Part shown: one piece after another, positions 24,949 through 37,654 of the stretch
Layout of the letters: the number at the start of each line of letters is the position of its first letter
How positions within the stretch are numbered: position 1 is the stretch's first letter
Source: Rhodocyclales bacterium
Lineage (GTDB): Bacteria; Pseudomonadota; Gammaproteobacteria; Burkholderiales; Rhodocyclaceae
Direction: 5' to 3'
NCBI GenBank assembly: GCA_026399475.1
Contig: JAPLQY010000076.1
Coordinates: 1 to 64,000 of the forward strand
Length of the DNA: 64,000 nucleotides
The notes under the pieces: model-generated
Told to the model about the DNA's origin: nothing
Database searches by the model: none
The model's input: the letters and a program-made list of their open reading frames with translations, nothing else
Program-made: the position numbers and the translations under genes

Positions 24949-25716
24949 ATGATTGGCTTCGATTTCAACTGGATGGGCGGCGGATTTGTTCTGGTGGTTC
25001 TGGCGGTGGTATTCCTCGCCAATGCCATCCGCATCTTCCGCGAGTACGAGCGCGGCGTGGTGTTCACCCTCGGGCGCTTCTGGCAGGTCAAGGGTCCGGG
25101 GCTGGTGATCATCATCCCGATTATTCAGCAGGCGGTACGGGTGGACCTGCGCACCGTGGTGCTCGAGGTGCCGACCCAGGACGTGATCTCGCGCGACAAC
25201 GTATCGGTGAAAGTCAGCGCCGTCGTCTACTTGCGCGTCATCGATCCGCAAAAGGCCATCATCCAGGTCGTCGATTACCTCAACGCTACCAGCCAGCTGG
25301 CGCAGACCATGCTGCGTTCCGTGCTGGGCAAGCACCAGCTCGACGACATGCTCGCCGAGCGCGAGAAGCTGAACACCGACATCCAGCAGGCGCTCGATGC
25401 GCAGACCGACTCGTGGGGGATCAAGGTCGCCAACGTCGAGATCAAGCAGGTCGACCTGACCGAATCCATGATCCGCGCGATCGCCCGCCAGGCCGAAGCG
25501 GAACGCGAGCGGCGTGCCAAGGTGATCCATGCCGAGGGCGAACTGCAGGCCGCCGAAAAACTGTTCCAGGCGGCGAAGATACTCGCGCAGGAGCCGCAGG
25601 CGATCCAGTTGCGTTATCTGGAAACCCTGACCGTGATCGGCGCCGACAAGAATACGACCATCATCTTCCCGCTGCCGATGGATATGCTGACGCCTTTCCT
25701 GGAAAGACAGAAATAG
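24949..25716 (+). CDS. Slipin (SPFH/stomatin-family membrane protein)
   Basis: A 255-residue protein with an N-terminal membrane helix ([18 protein letters not shown]) and an SPFH domain ([20 protein letters not shown]). A charged helical region rich in Ala and Glu follows ([20 protein letters not shown]). Slipins organise membrane microdomains and often pair with an NfeD protease, which is not present here. AAGGAG precedes the ATG. Confidence 0.92.
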   Translation: MIGFDFNWMGGGFVLVVLAVVFLANAIRIFREYERGVVFTLGRFWQVKGPGLVIIIPIIQQAVRVDLRTVVLEVPTQDVISRDNVSVKVSAVVYLRVIDPQKAIIQVVDYLNATSQLAQTMLRSVLGKHQLDDMLAEREKLNTDIQQALDAQTDSWGIKVANVEIKQVDLTESMIRAIARQAEAERERRAKVIHAEGELQAAEKLFQAAKILAQEPQAIQLRYLETLTVIGADKNTTIIFPLPMDMLTPFLERQK

Positions 25717-25994
25717 GATTCGCATAGTCGGTCTCCTGATTTCACCTGGCTCAGCCCAGGCTCCTGAATCCTGGCGTAGCAATCGCCGAGTCCGCCTGAT
25801 GGCGACGAGCGGTGAACGTGGATTGGCCCGACCCATCTTCAAAAATCGCCATGCCCGCATACGCAGTGGTACATAGGTGATGGCACAGGAGTATATTAGC
25901 GCATTCTTATTAGCCAGGACGTTTCGATATGTGCGACCTAAAGAAATCGACACCGCTGCAATTATTGAAAACGTTTTTTTGAAAGGACGCAACA

Positions 25995-26531
25995 ATGAAA
26001 CATAGGCTATTTGCTGCCACCGCAGCGGTTCTACTCGTCAGTTCCGCACAGGTCCTGGCGCAGGATCAAGGTGCGATGAGGATGATGTCGACTGGCATGA
26101 TGAAGATGGGGGCGCCGGCCATTGACGTCCCGGTGGAGCTAAAGAAAGCTAACGTCGTGTTCCGCATTGACCGCGTCGCCGCAAATGGTGACAACAGCTT
26201 TGCCCTGCAGCAGATCGGCGTCCTTTCAGACAAGTTCAAGCAGGTAGGAACCGAAGCCAATCTTGTTGCGGTCTTCAACGGCGATGGCGGGTTCATGCTG
26301 CTCAACGACATGGCGTATAACCAGGCTCGCAAAACAGAGGGGGGGAATCCCTACAAACCAATGATCGCTAACTTGATTAACAAAGGTGTCGAGGTTGAGG
26401 AATGCGGCATGACCATGATGCGGGAGGGATGGGTCAATAAGCAATTGCTGCCGGGGGTCAAGGTGAACACCGGTGCGAATCTGCGCATTATCGATCTCGC
26501 ACAAAAGGGTTATGTAGTGCTGAACCCTTAA
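25995..26531 (+). CDS. Exported DsrE-family protein
   Basis: A 178-residue protein with a clear signal peptide (MKHRLFAATAAVLLVSSAQVLA, about 22 residues) followed by a DsrE/F-like domain. The conserved region VVFRIDRVAANGDNSFALQQ leads to a single cysteine, Cys137 (VEECGMTM). It would act in the periplasm and could bind sulfur there, unlike the cytoplasmic DsrE at 3394. It is 20 kb from the dsr genes and stands alone. AAAGGA precedes the ATG. Confidence 0.85.
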   Translation: MKHRLFAATAAVLLVSSAQVLAQDQGAMRMMSTGMMKMGAPAIDVPVELKKANVVFRIDRVAANGDNSFALQQIGVLSDKFKQVGTEANLVAVFNGDGGFMLLNDMAYNQARKTEGGNPYKPMIANLINKGVEVEECGMTMMREGWVNKQLLPGVKVNTGANLRIIDLAQKGYVVLNP

Positions 26532-26679
26532 CAAATGCGCTAGCTCGTAATCCCCGAAAGCCGCAGTTCCCAAGTGCCGAAACGCCGTCGGCATCAACGG
26601 CCGCATTGGATCATTGCCGGTGCCGGGTTCGATCTTTATGCATGGGTCGTTTGAGCCGGCACGCATTTCCGCATCGCGT

Positions 26680-27498
26680 TCATTTGCCGTCGCGCGCCGC
26701 AGGGCCGCGCCAGCCCAACTGGCGCGAGATGGTCTGTGCTGCGGCGCGAATCGCTTTCGCCGCCGGGCCATTCCAGTTGGGCGGGAGGAGGCCGGCGGGG
26801 CCGAGGCCGGTGATGGCCAGGGCCATCTGGCCGTCGTGATTGAACACCGGGGCGCAGAAGGCGTTGATGCCTGGAATCAGCGCTCCAACTACGCGTGACA
26901 TGCCGTGTTCTCGGGCTTCCGCCGTCAGCGCGTCGAGCTGGTCGCGCGTCATCGGCGCCCGTGGGTCCTCGCCGCGCGCGTTGATCTCCAGGTCTTCCTC
27001 GATTCGGCGCTGCAGCAGTGGCGAGTCGAAAAAAGCGACGAAGCACAGGCCGATTGCGGAATGCAGCAGCGGCATCACCGCGCCGGTGCGCAGATTGACG
27101 GTGATCGGCCGCTTCGAGTCGACCCAGCGCACGATGGTCGGGCCCATGTTGCCCCACACGGCCAAGGCCACGGTTTCCCCGATTTCGTCGCCGAGGGCGT
27201 CGAGCACCGGGGTCGCCACACGCACTGCGTCGAGCCGGGCGAGGCTGGCCAGGCCCAGGTCCAGCGCAAAATGGCCGAGGTCGTAGCGGCCCGAGTTCGG
27301 GTCCTGCGTGACCAGTCCGGTACGCACGAAGCTGACCAGGTAGCGGTGCGCCTTGGCGGCGGGCATGCCGGCCTCCCGGGCGAGGTCGCGCAGCATCATC
27401 GGCGCGCCGTGATCGGCCAGCACCCGCAAGAGCGGCACCCCGACCTCGATCGACTGAATGCCCTGGCGGCTGTCTTCGTCTTTTTCTTCACCTGACAT
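26680..27498 (-). CDS. IclR-family transcriptional regulator
   Basis: A 272-residue regulator with an N-terminal helix-turn-helix (MMLRDLAREAGMPAAKAHRYL) and the C-terminal IclR effector domain (GYDLGHFALDLGLASLARL-like region and VNLRTGAVMPLLHSAIGLCF). Start chosen at the ATG 27498. It is divergent from the exonuclease gene at 27567. The target and effector are unknown. Confidence 0.9.
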   Translation of the reverse strand: MSGEEKDEDSRQGIQSIEVGVPLLRVLADHGAPMMLRDLAREAGMPAAKAHRYLVSFVRTGLVTQDPNSGRYDLGHFALDLGLASLARLDAVRVATPVLDALGDEIGETVALAVWGNMGPTIVRWVDSKRPITVNLRTGAVMPLLHSAIGLCFVAFFDSPLLQRRIEEDLEINARGEDPRAPMTRDQLDALTAEAREHGMSRVVGALIPGINAFCAPVFNHDGQMALAITGLGPAGLLPPNWNGPAAKAIRAAAQTISRQLGWRGPAARDGK

Positions 27499-27566
27499 GA
27501 GCGTGATTATAGAATCGCCGCATTGCCCGCGCCGACTTATCACGTTTCTCCAACGGAACCCAAGCC

Positions 27567-28364
27567 ATGACTCCCGTTCTCGTCTTCGACATCGAGACCA
27601 TCCCGGACATCGCCGGCCTGCGTACGCTGCACGAGCTGCCGGCGACACTGTCGGATGCAGAGGTGGCAGAGTTTGCCTTCCAGCGCCAGCGGGCGAAGAA
27701 CGGCAGCGATTTCCTGCCGCTGCATTTGCAGCGCGTGGTGGTGATTTCCTGTGCCTTGCGCGGCGACGATGGCTTTCGCGTCTGGTCGCTGGCCGAGCCG
27801 AAGTCGGGCGAGGGCGAAATCATCCAGCGCTTTTTCGATGGCGTCGAAAAGTTCACGCCGCAAATCGTGTCCTGGAATGGCGGCGGCTTCGACCTGCCGG
27901 TGCTGCACTATCGCGGCCTGATCCATCGCGTTACCGCACCGCGCTACTGGGACATGGGCGAGGGCGACTATCGAGACTCGCGCGACTTCAAGTGGAACAA
28001 CTACATCAGCCGCTACCACATGCGGCATACGGACCTGATGGACCTGCTGGCGATGTACCAGCCGCGCGGCAGTGCGCCGCTCGATCAACTGGCACGCCTG
28101 ATGGGCCTGCCGGGCAAGCTCGGCATGGATGGCTCTGCGGTCTGGGGCGCCTGGCTGGAAGGGCGCATCGACGAGATTCGCGACTACTGCGAAACCGACG
28201 TGGTCAATACCTGGCTGGTCTTCCTGCGCTTCCAGTTGATGCGCGGCCTGCTGACGCCCAGCGAACACGACGGTGAACTGGAACTGGTCAAGACCACGCT
28301 GGCGGCCACCGGTCTGCCGCACTGGAAGGAATTTATCGCTGCATGGGAGGCATCATCATGCTGA
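27567..28364 (+). CDS. 3'-5' exonuclease, PolB-like DEDDy family
   Basis: A 265-residue predicted exonuclease related to the proofreading domain of DNA polymerase II. The three metal-binding motifs are clear: FDIETIPD (Exo I), SWNGGGFDLPVL (Exo II) and YCETDVVNTW (Exo III). It overlaps the following gene by a few bases. A role in DNA repair or RNA processing is inferred. Confidence 0.9.
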   Translation: MTPVLVFDIETIPDIAGLRTLHELPATLSDAEVAEFAFQRQRAKNGSDFLPLHLQRVVVISCALRGDDGFRVWSLAEPKSGEGEIIQRFFDGVEKFTPQIVSWNGGGFDLPVLHYRGLIHRVTAPRYWDMGEGDYRDSRDFKWNNYISRYHMRHTDLMDLLAMYQPRGSAPLDQLARLMGLPGKLGMDGSAVWGAWLEGRIDEIRDYCETDVVNTWLVFLRFQLMRGLLTPSEHDGELELVKTTLAATGLPHWKEFIAAWEASSC

Positions 28365-28900
28365 TCGACGCACGTAACTCCACCCTGCTGGTGGTGGATG
28401 TACAGGGCAAACTGGTGCCGGCCGTCGCCGGTTGGCAGAGCCTGCTGGATCACGTCATCTGGTTGATACGCGTCGCACGCCGGCTGGAGGTTCCCGTACT
28501 GGCCTGCGAGCAGTATCCGCAAGGGCTGGGCCCGACCCATCCCGCGGTGGCGGTTGAACTGCCACCCGGTTGCATTGCGAGCAAGCTGCACTTCTCGGCC
28601 GTGGCGGGCGCCTGCCATGGCTTCGAGCGGGCTGCAGGCAAGGCGCAAATCGTCGTTTGCGGGATGGAGACGCATGTTTGCGTGCTGCAGACGGTGATGG
28701 AGTTGCTCGAAAGCGGCAAGCGGGTCTTCGTCGTTGAGGAAGCCGTCGGGTCCAGGCGGGATTCCGACAAGGCCCTGGCTTTGGCCCGCATGCGTGAAGC
28801 CGGCGCCAGCATCGTCAGCCGTGAAATGGTGGCCTTCGAATGGCTGCGGCGCGCAGACTCGGACGTGTTCCGCGACGTGAGCAAGACTTTTCTGCGCTGA
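28358..28900 (+). CDS. Isochorismatase-family hydrolase
   Basis: A 180-residue cysteine hydrolase of the isochorismatase family, near the YcaC-like branch. The catalytic set Asp (LLVVDVQGKL), Lys (SKLHFSA) and Cys (CGMETHVCVLQT) is visible. I chose the ATG at 28358 (MLIDARNS), eight bases after GGGAGG, rather than the one at 28343. The substrate is unknown. Confidence 0.9.
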   Translation: MLIDARNSTLLVVDVQGKLVPAVAGWQSLLDHVIWLIRVARRLEVPVLACEQYPQGLGPTHPAVAVELPPGCIASKLHFSAVAGACHGFERAAGKAQIVVCGMETHVCVLQTVMELLESGKRVFVVEEAVGSRRDSDKALALARMREAGASIVSREMVAFEWLRRADSDVFRDVSKTFLR

Positions 28901-29045
28901 AGGCCGCGCCAATCCGTGACGTTCCCGAATTAGAGCCGCCCGACTACACGCGGCAAACAAACTACGCTATTATTAAAACGTTTGTTTGAAACGGTCGTTC
29001 GCTTCGGTGCGGCCGACGCCAGCCAATACGACACAGGAGGACTCC

Positions 29046-30836
29046 ATGGGCCAATACAACGCCCCGCTGCGTGACATGCAATTCGTGCTGCACGAATTGC
29101 TCGACGTGACCACCGAACTCAAGGCCTTGCCGGCACATGCCGACATCGACGCCGACACCGTCAATCACATACTGGAAGAGGGCGCCAAGTTCACCTCCAA
29201 GGTGCTGTTTCCGCTCAATCAGGTCGGCGACGTCGAGGGCTGCACGCTCGACCCCGCCACGCATGAGGTGAAGACGCCAACCGGCTTCAAGGAGGCCTAC
29301 CGCCAGTTCGTCGAGGCCGGCTGGCCGGCGCTGACCTGCGACCCCGAGTACGGCGGCCAGGGCTTGCCCATCGTCGTGTACAACCCTTTGTCGGAGATGC
29401 TCAACTCGTCCAACCAGGCCTGGTACATGTATCCCGGCCTCTCGCATGGCGCCTACGAATGCGTGCACGAGCATGGCACACCGGAACAGAAGGCGCTCTA
29501 CCTGCCCAGGCTGGTTTCGGGGCAATGGACCGGCACCATGTGCCTGACCGAGCCGCATTGCGGCACCGACCTCGGCTTGTTGCGCTCCAAGGCACAGCCA
29601 CAGGCGGATGGTTCCTGCAAGATTACCGGCAGCAAGATTTTCATTTCTGCCGGCGAGCACGACATGGCGGAGAACATCGTGCATCTCGTGCTGGCCCGCC
29701 TGCCAGATGCGCCTGCCGGCACCAAGGGCATTTCGCTGTTCATCGTGCCGAAGTTCATCCCCAATGCCGATGGCACGCTGGGCGCGCGCAACGGCATCAC
29801 CTGCGGCGCGCTTGAGGAAAAGATGGGCATTCACGGCAATGCAACATGCCAGATGGATCTTGACGACGCCAGCGGCTGGCTGATTGGTCAGCCGCACAAG
29901 GGGTTGAACGCCATGTTCGTCATGATGAATGCGGCGCGCCTTGGCGTCGGCATGCAAGGCCTCGGCTTGACTGAAGTGGCATTCCAGAACGCGCTGGCCT
30001 ACGCCAAAGAGCGCCTGCAGATGCGCAGTCTGTCGGGCATCAAGGCGCCGGATCAGCCGGCCGATCCGATCATCGTGCATCCCGATGTGCGGCGCATGTT
30101 GCTTACGGCCAAGGCCTACGCGGAAGGAGGTCGTGCCTTTTCGTCCTTCGTCGCGTTGCAGATCGATCGCGAACTGAACCATCCGGACGAAGCCGTGCGC
30201 AAGGACGCTGCCGATCTGGTGACCTTGCTGACACCGATCATCAAGGCCTTCATGACCGACAACGGCTGGATCGCCGCTTCCGAAGCGATGCAGGTTCATG
30301 GCGGGTCCGGCTTCATCACCGGAACAGGCGTCGAGCAGTATGTGCGTGACGCGCGCATCAACATGATCTACGAGGGCACCAACACCATTCAGTCGCTCGA
30401 CCTGCTGGGGCGCAAGATCCTGATGGACAACGGCGCCAAGCTGAAGAAGTTCGGCGCGCTGGTGCAGGCCTTCGTCGAAGAAAACGGCACCGACGAAGCC
30501 ATGAGCGAGTTCGTCACGCCACTGGCTGATCTCGGCGACAAGGTCACCAAGCTGACCATGGAAATCGGCATGAAGGCCTTCCAGAACCAGGACGAAGTCG
30601 GCGCCGCCGCGGTCCCCTACCTGCGGGTAGTCGGCCATCTGGTGTACAGTTACTTCTTCGCCCGCATGGCGAAGATCGCGCTGGCCAGGCTCGATTCTGG
30701 TGACAATTTCTACAAGGCCAAGCTTGCCACCGCACGTTTCTACTTTGCCCGCCTGCTGCCGGAGACGGCCATGCTGATACGCCAGGCGCGTTCCGGTGCA
30801 AAGCCGCTGCTCGATCTCGAAGCCGAGTTGTTTTAA
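29046..30836 (+). CDS. Acyl-CoA dehydrogenase, DmdC/FadE-like (first copy)
   Basis: A 596-residue FAD-dependent acyl-CoA dehydrogenase with the long C-terminal domain seen in DmdC-type enzymes. It starts MGQYNAPLRDMQFVLHELL. The catalytic glutamate is probably in IYEGTNTIQ, after MQVHGGSGF. It catalyses the first oxidation of beta-oxidation and gives electrons to ETF. A strong AGGAGG precedes the ATG. It heads an operon with FadB-like and thiolase genes. A paralogue lies at 37670-39460. Confidence 0.93.
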   Translation: MGQYNAPLRDMQFVLHELLDVTTELKALPAHADIDADTVNHILEEGAKFTSKVLFPLNQVGDVEGCTLDPATHEVKTPTGFKEAYRQFVEAGWPALTCDPEYGGQGLPIVVYNPLSEMLNSSNQAWYMYPGLSHGAYECVHEHGTPEQKALYLPRLVSGQWTGTMCLTEPHCGTDLGLLRSKAQPQADGSCKITGSKIFISAGEHDMAENIVHLVLARLPDAPAGTKGISLFIVPKFIPNADGTLGARNGITCGALEEKMGIHGNATCQMDLDDASGWLIGQPHKGLNAMFVMMNAARLGVGMQGLGLTEVAFQNALAYAKERLQMRSLSGIKAPDQPADPIIVHPDVRRMLLTAKAYAEGGRAFSSFVALQIDRELNHPDEAVRKDAADLVTLLTPIIKAFMTDNGWIAASEAMQVHGGSGFITGTGVEQYVRDARINMIYEGTNTIQSLDLLGRKILMDNGAKLKKFGALVQAFVEENGTDEAMSEFVTPLADLGDKVTKLTMEIGMKAFQNQDEVGAAAVPYLRVVGHLVYSYFFARMAKIALARLDSGDNFYKAKLATARFYFARLLPETAMLIRQARSGAKPLLDLEAELF

Positions 30837-30838
30837 TC

Positions 30839-30912
30839 GTGAAACGTGAAATGTGAAAGGTGAAATGTAAACGCACTACGACGCCCGTCACGTTTCACTT
30901 TTCACGTTTCAC
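30839..30912. repeat. Long GTGAAA-type inverted repeat between acyl-CoA dehydrogenase and FadB-like genes
   Basis: The left arm (30839-30862) matches the reverse complement of the right arm (30889-30912) at 22 of 24 positions, separated by 26 bases. Both arms are built of the motif GTGAAACGTGAAA. It could fold into a long mRNA hairpin within the operon, or be a mobile palindromic repeat. Confidence 0.8.
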
Positions 30913-30932
30913 ATCTTTAGGGGAATCAGTCA

Positions 30933-33320
<2,388 letters not shown>

Positions 33321-33331
33321 GGAGAATCGAA

Positions 33332-34528
<1,197 letters not shown>

Positions 34529-34573
34529 TCGCCTGAAATGCGGGCTGTTGCAAACCCGGCCAGTCGGTCGCAT

Positions 34574-35149
34574 TTACCTCGCAATGCGATCGGCGATCCA
34601 GGCTTTCAGCGATGTCATGTCGACGGCGAAGCTGCCGCAGCGCATCAGGGCGGCACCGAAGACGTAGGCGTAGAGCATGACGCTGCGTGCCTGGGCCTCT
34701 TCGGGATCCAGCCCGCGAGCCAGAAACAACCGGCAGGCGCAGGCCAGGCGTTCGGTGTCGACCTCTTCCACGACGGCTGCGGCTTGCGCATCGCGTCGCG
34801 CCCAGTCGCGTACCGCCGCCTCGATGGAAATGCCCTTGCGGTTGCGTGCCGAGGAATAGACCTCGATGGTGTGGAGCAGGGCGGCGACTTCACCGCCGGG
34901 CTCGGCCTGCGTCTGCTTGCGGATATCGCGGATGCGGCCTTCCTTCCAGAATTCCAGCACCGCATCCAGCAGATCACGGCGATCCTTGAAGTGCCAGTAG
35001 AAGCTGCCTTTTGTCACGCCCAGCCGCTTGGCCAGGACCTCGACGCGCAGGCGCTCGGCGCCATGCTCGGCAAGAATGGCAATTGCTCCCTTGATCCATG
35101 CGTCACGATCCAGGGCTGTACGAACTGGTTTGGCGGCTTTGGCTTCCAT
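34574..35149 (-). CDS. TetR-family transcriptional regulator
   Basis: A 191-residue regulator. The helix-turn-helix is RVEVLAKRLGVTKGSFYWHFKDRRDLLDA, split over residues about 35-65. It is convergent with the thiolase gene and divergent from etfB. A palindromic operator lies in between. It most likely represses the ETF/acyl-CoA dehydrogenase genes until an acyl-CoA binds. Start at ATG 35149; the open frame extends upstream to 35194. Confidence 0.9.
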   Translation of the reverse strand: MEAKAAKPVRTALDRDAWIKGAIAILAEHGAERLRVEVLAKRLGVTKGSFYWHFKDRRDLLDAVLEFWKEGRIRDIRKQTQAEPGGEVAALLHTIEVYSSARNRKGISIEAAVRDWARRDAQAAAVVEEVDTERLACACRLFLARGLDPEEAQARSVMLYAYVFGAALMRCGSFAVDMTSLKAWIADRIAR

Positions 35150-35197
35150 ACGGTAGGGTATTGAAATTTGATTCGGTCTGCGGTAGTATCTCACAAA

Positions 35198-35215
35198 CCA
35201 TACGTAACCGTATGG
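35198..35215. promoter_or_regulatory. Palindromic operator for the TetR regulator
   Basis: CCATACG (35198-35204) and CGTATGG (35209-35215) are a perfect 7-bp inverted repeat with a 4-base centre, a typical TetR operator layout. It sits between tetR and etfB, so the regulator probably controls both itself and the ETF operon. A related half, CATACGG, occurs at the start of the tetR coding region. Confidence 0.75.
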
Positions 35216-35279
35216 GCGCGTTGTTCTGATTAGTCGCTAGAATGTTTCCGTTGAATCCGCCACACTTAAGGAGAGCCGC

Positions 35280-36029
35280 TTGAAAATCCTCGTTCCGGTC
35301 AAACGCGTGATTGACTACAACGTCAAGGTTCGCGTCAAGGCAGACGGCACTGGTGTCGATCTGGCGAATGTGAAGATGTCGATGAACCCCTTCGATGAAA
35401 TTGCGGTGGAAGAAGCCATCCGCCTGAGGGAGGCCGGGGTCGCCACGGAAGTCATCGCCGTATCCTGCGGCGTCACGGCCTGCCAGGAAACCCTGCGCAC
35501 CGCCATGGCCATCGGGGCCGATCGTTCCATCCTGCTCGAAACCGATGTCGAACTGCAGCCGTTGGCTGTAGCAAAATTGCTCGCTGCGGTGGCGAAGAAG
35601 GAAACGCCGCAGATCATCATCCTTGGCAAGCAGGCGATCGACGACGACGCTAACCAGACCGGACAGATGCTCGCGGCCCTGCTGGGCTGGTCGCAAGCCA
35701 CCTTCGCTTCCAAGGTTGTCGTTGCCGACGGCAAGGCGACCGTGACCCGCGAAGTCGATGGCGGCCTCGAAACCATCGAAGTCAGCCTGCCCGCGATCAT
35801 CACCACCGACCTGCGCCTGAACGAGCCTCGCTACGCGACGCTGCCCAACATCATGAAGGCGAAGAAGAAGCCGATGGAAGTCGTCAAGCCGGCCGACCTC
35901 GGCGTCGATGTGGCGCCGCGCCTGGCCACCGTCACGGTCACCGAGCCGCCCAAGCGCAGCGCCGGCATCAAGGTTGCGGATGTCGCGCAACTGATCGACA
36001 AACTCAAGAACGAAGCCAAGGTGATCTGA
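35280..36029 (+). CDS. etfB: Electron transfer flavoprotein beta subunit
   Basis: A 249-residue EtfB starting at a TTG codon with AAGGAGA in good position. Typical features are [15 protein letters not shown] at the start and the AMP-binding region [23 protein letters not shown] collects electrons from acyl-CoA dehydrogenases (two are in this window) and delivers them to ETF-quinone oxidoreductase (41966-43597). Confidence 0.96.
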   Translation: MKILVPVKRVIDYNVKVRVKADGTGVDLANVKMSMNPFDEIAVEEAIRLREAGVATEVIAVSCGVTACQETLRTAMAIGADRSILLETDVELQPLAVAKLLAAVAKKETPQIIILGKQAIDDDANQTGQMLAALLGWSQATFASKVVVADGKATVTREVDGGLETIEVSLPAIITTDLRLNEPRYATLPNIMKAKKKPMEVVKPADLGVDVAPRLATVTVTEPPKRSAGIKVADVAQLIDKLKNEAKVI

Positions 36030-36031
36030 TC

Positions 36032-36964
36032 ATGAGTATTCTCGTCATCGCAGAACACGACAACGCCAGCCTCAAGGCCGCGACCCTCAATGCCGTCACC
36101 GCCGCCGTGAAGATCGGTGGCGAGGTTCACCTACTGGTTGCCGGTGCCGGCTGCGGCGCAGTCGCCGAGCAGGCGTCCAAGGTTGTCGGCGTGGCCAAGG
36201 TCAAGCTTGCCGACGCCGCCCATTACGGTGACCAGACCGGCGAGAACCTCGCCGCGCTGATCGTCGCCAATGCCGGGGGCTACAGCCACATCCTCGCGGC
36301 GGCCACCAGCATCGGCAAGAACACCTTGCCGCGCGTGGCGGCGCTGCTTGACGTGGCGCAGATCTCGGAAATCATCGCCGTCGTCGATGCCGACACCTTC
36401 GTCCGCCCGATCTACGCCGGCAATGCGCTGGCCACGGTGAAGTCGGCCGATGCGACCAAGGTCATCACGGTGCGCACCACGGGCTTCGATGCTGCCGCCG
36501 CGACTGGCGGCAGCGCTGTGGTCGAGAGCATCGCGGCGGGCGCCGACCTGGGCCAGTCGAAGCTGATCAGCCGCGAGCTGACCAAGTCGGCGCGACCGGA
36601 ACTCGCGGCGGCCAAGATCATCGTCTCGGGCGGTCGCGGCATGGGCAGCGGCGAGAACTACCACAAGGTGCTGGAACCGCTGGCCGACAAGCTCGGTGCC
36701 GCCATGGGCGCGTCGCGTGCCGCGGTCGATGCCGGCTTCGTGCCCAACGACTACCAGGTTGGGCAGACCGGCAAGATCGTCGCCCCGCAACTCTACATTG
36801 CGATCGGCATTTCCGGTGCGATCCAGCATCTGGCGGGCATGAAGGATTCGAAGGTGATCGTGGCGATCAACAAGGATCCGGATGCACCGATATTCCAGGT
36901 CGCCGACTACGGCCTCGTCGCCGATCTGTTCACGGCCGTACCGGAACTGACCGCGGCACTGTAA
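36032..36964 (+). CDS. etfA: Electron transfer flavoprotein alpha subunit
   Basis: A 310-residue EtfA. The C-terminal FAD-binding domain is clear ([40 protein letters not shown], and [19 protein letters not shown]). It begins two bases after the etfB stop, so the heterodimer is coupled at translation. Confidence 0.96.
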   Translation: MSILVIAEHDNASLKAATLNAVTAAVKIGGEVHLLVAGAGCGAVAEQASKVVGVAKVKLADAAHYGDQTGENLAALIVANAGGYSHILAAATSIGKNTLPRVAALLDVAQISEIIAVVDADTFVRPIYAGNALATVKSADATKVITVRTTGFDAAAATGGSAVVESIAAGADLGQSKLISRELTKSARPELAAAKIIVSGGRGMGSGENYHKVLEPLADKLGAAMGASRAAVDAGFVPNDYQVGQTGKIVAPQLYIAIGISGAIQHLAGMKDSKVIVAINKDPDAPIFQVADYGLVADLFTAVPELTAAL

Positions 36965-36976
36965 GACGCAAGGCGC

Positions 36977-37654
36977 ATGAATTTCCCCGACGCCCTGTTT
37001 CCGCAAGCCTGGGCGCTCGGGGCCTTCGTGCCCTTGCTGGGAATATGGGCGTGGTGCTTCAGGACCGCGCCGTGGAAGCGCCTGACGGATTCCGCGCAGC
37101 TGAACGTATGGCTCGGAACCGTGGTGTTGCTGGTGCTGGTGTGGAGCATGAAGGCAGGCGTCAAGCCGGGACTCAACCTGCACCTGCTCGGCGCGACGAT
37201 GGTCGCGTTGATGTTCGGCCGCCAACTGGCAATTATCGGCCTGTCGCTGGTGCTGGCCGGGGTGACGCTCAACGGAGCATTGCAGGGACACGAAGCCTGG
37301 CTCGCCTTTGGCCTCAATGCGCTGGTGCTGGCAGTATTCCCGGTGCTGCTGGCCGATGCCATCCGCCGCGCGGTGGAGCGACTGCTGCCGCAAAACTTTT
37401 TCATTTATGTTTTTGTCACCGGCTTTTTCGGCGCTGCGGTGACGGTCATGGCAACCGGGCTTCTGGCCAGCCTGCTGCTTGGGGTGGCGGCGGTCTACCC
37501 GGCAGCAGCGCTGCTCGACGATTACCTGCCGTATTATTTTCTGCTTGGATTTGCCGAAGCCTGGCTCAATGGCGCCATGTTGACCCTGATGGTGGTCTAT
37601 GTGCCGCACTGGGTCGGCAGCTTCGACGACCGGCGCTACCTTCTGAACAAATGA
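36977..37654 (+). CDS. CbiM-like membrane protein (energy-coupling factor permease family)
   Basis: A 225-residue integral membrane protein with about six helices, such as LGTVVLLVLVWSMKAG and GLLASLLLGVAAVYPAAALL. It resembles the CbiM family of metal (Ni/Co) uptake components. The usual partners CbiN, CbiQ and CbiO are not nearby. It sits in the middle of an ETF/acyl-CoA dehydrogenase operon, 12 bases after etfA, where no metal transporter would be expected. Confidence 0.72.
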   Translation: MNFPDALFPQAWALGAFVPLLGIWAWCFRTAPWKRLTDSAQLNVWLGTVVLLVLVWSMKAGVKPGLNLHLLGATMVALMFGRQLAIIGLSLVLAGVTLNGALQGHEAWLAFGLNALVLAVFPVLLADAIRRAVERLLPQNFFIYVFVTGFFGAAVTVMATGLLASLLLGVAAVYPAAALLDDYLPYYFLLGFAEAWLNGAMLTLMVVYVPHWVGSFDDRRYLLNK

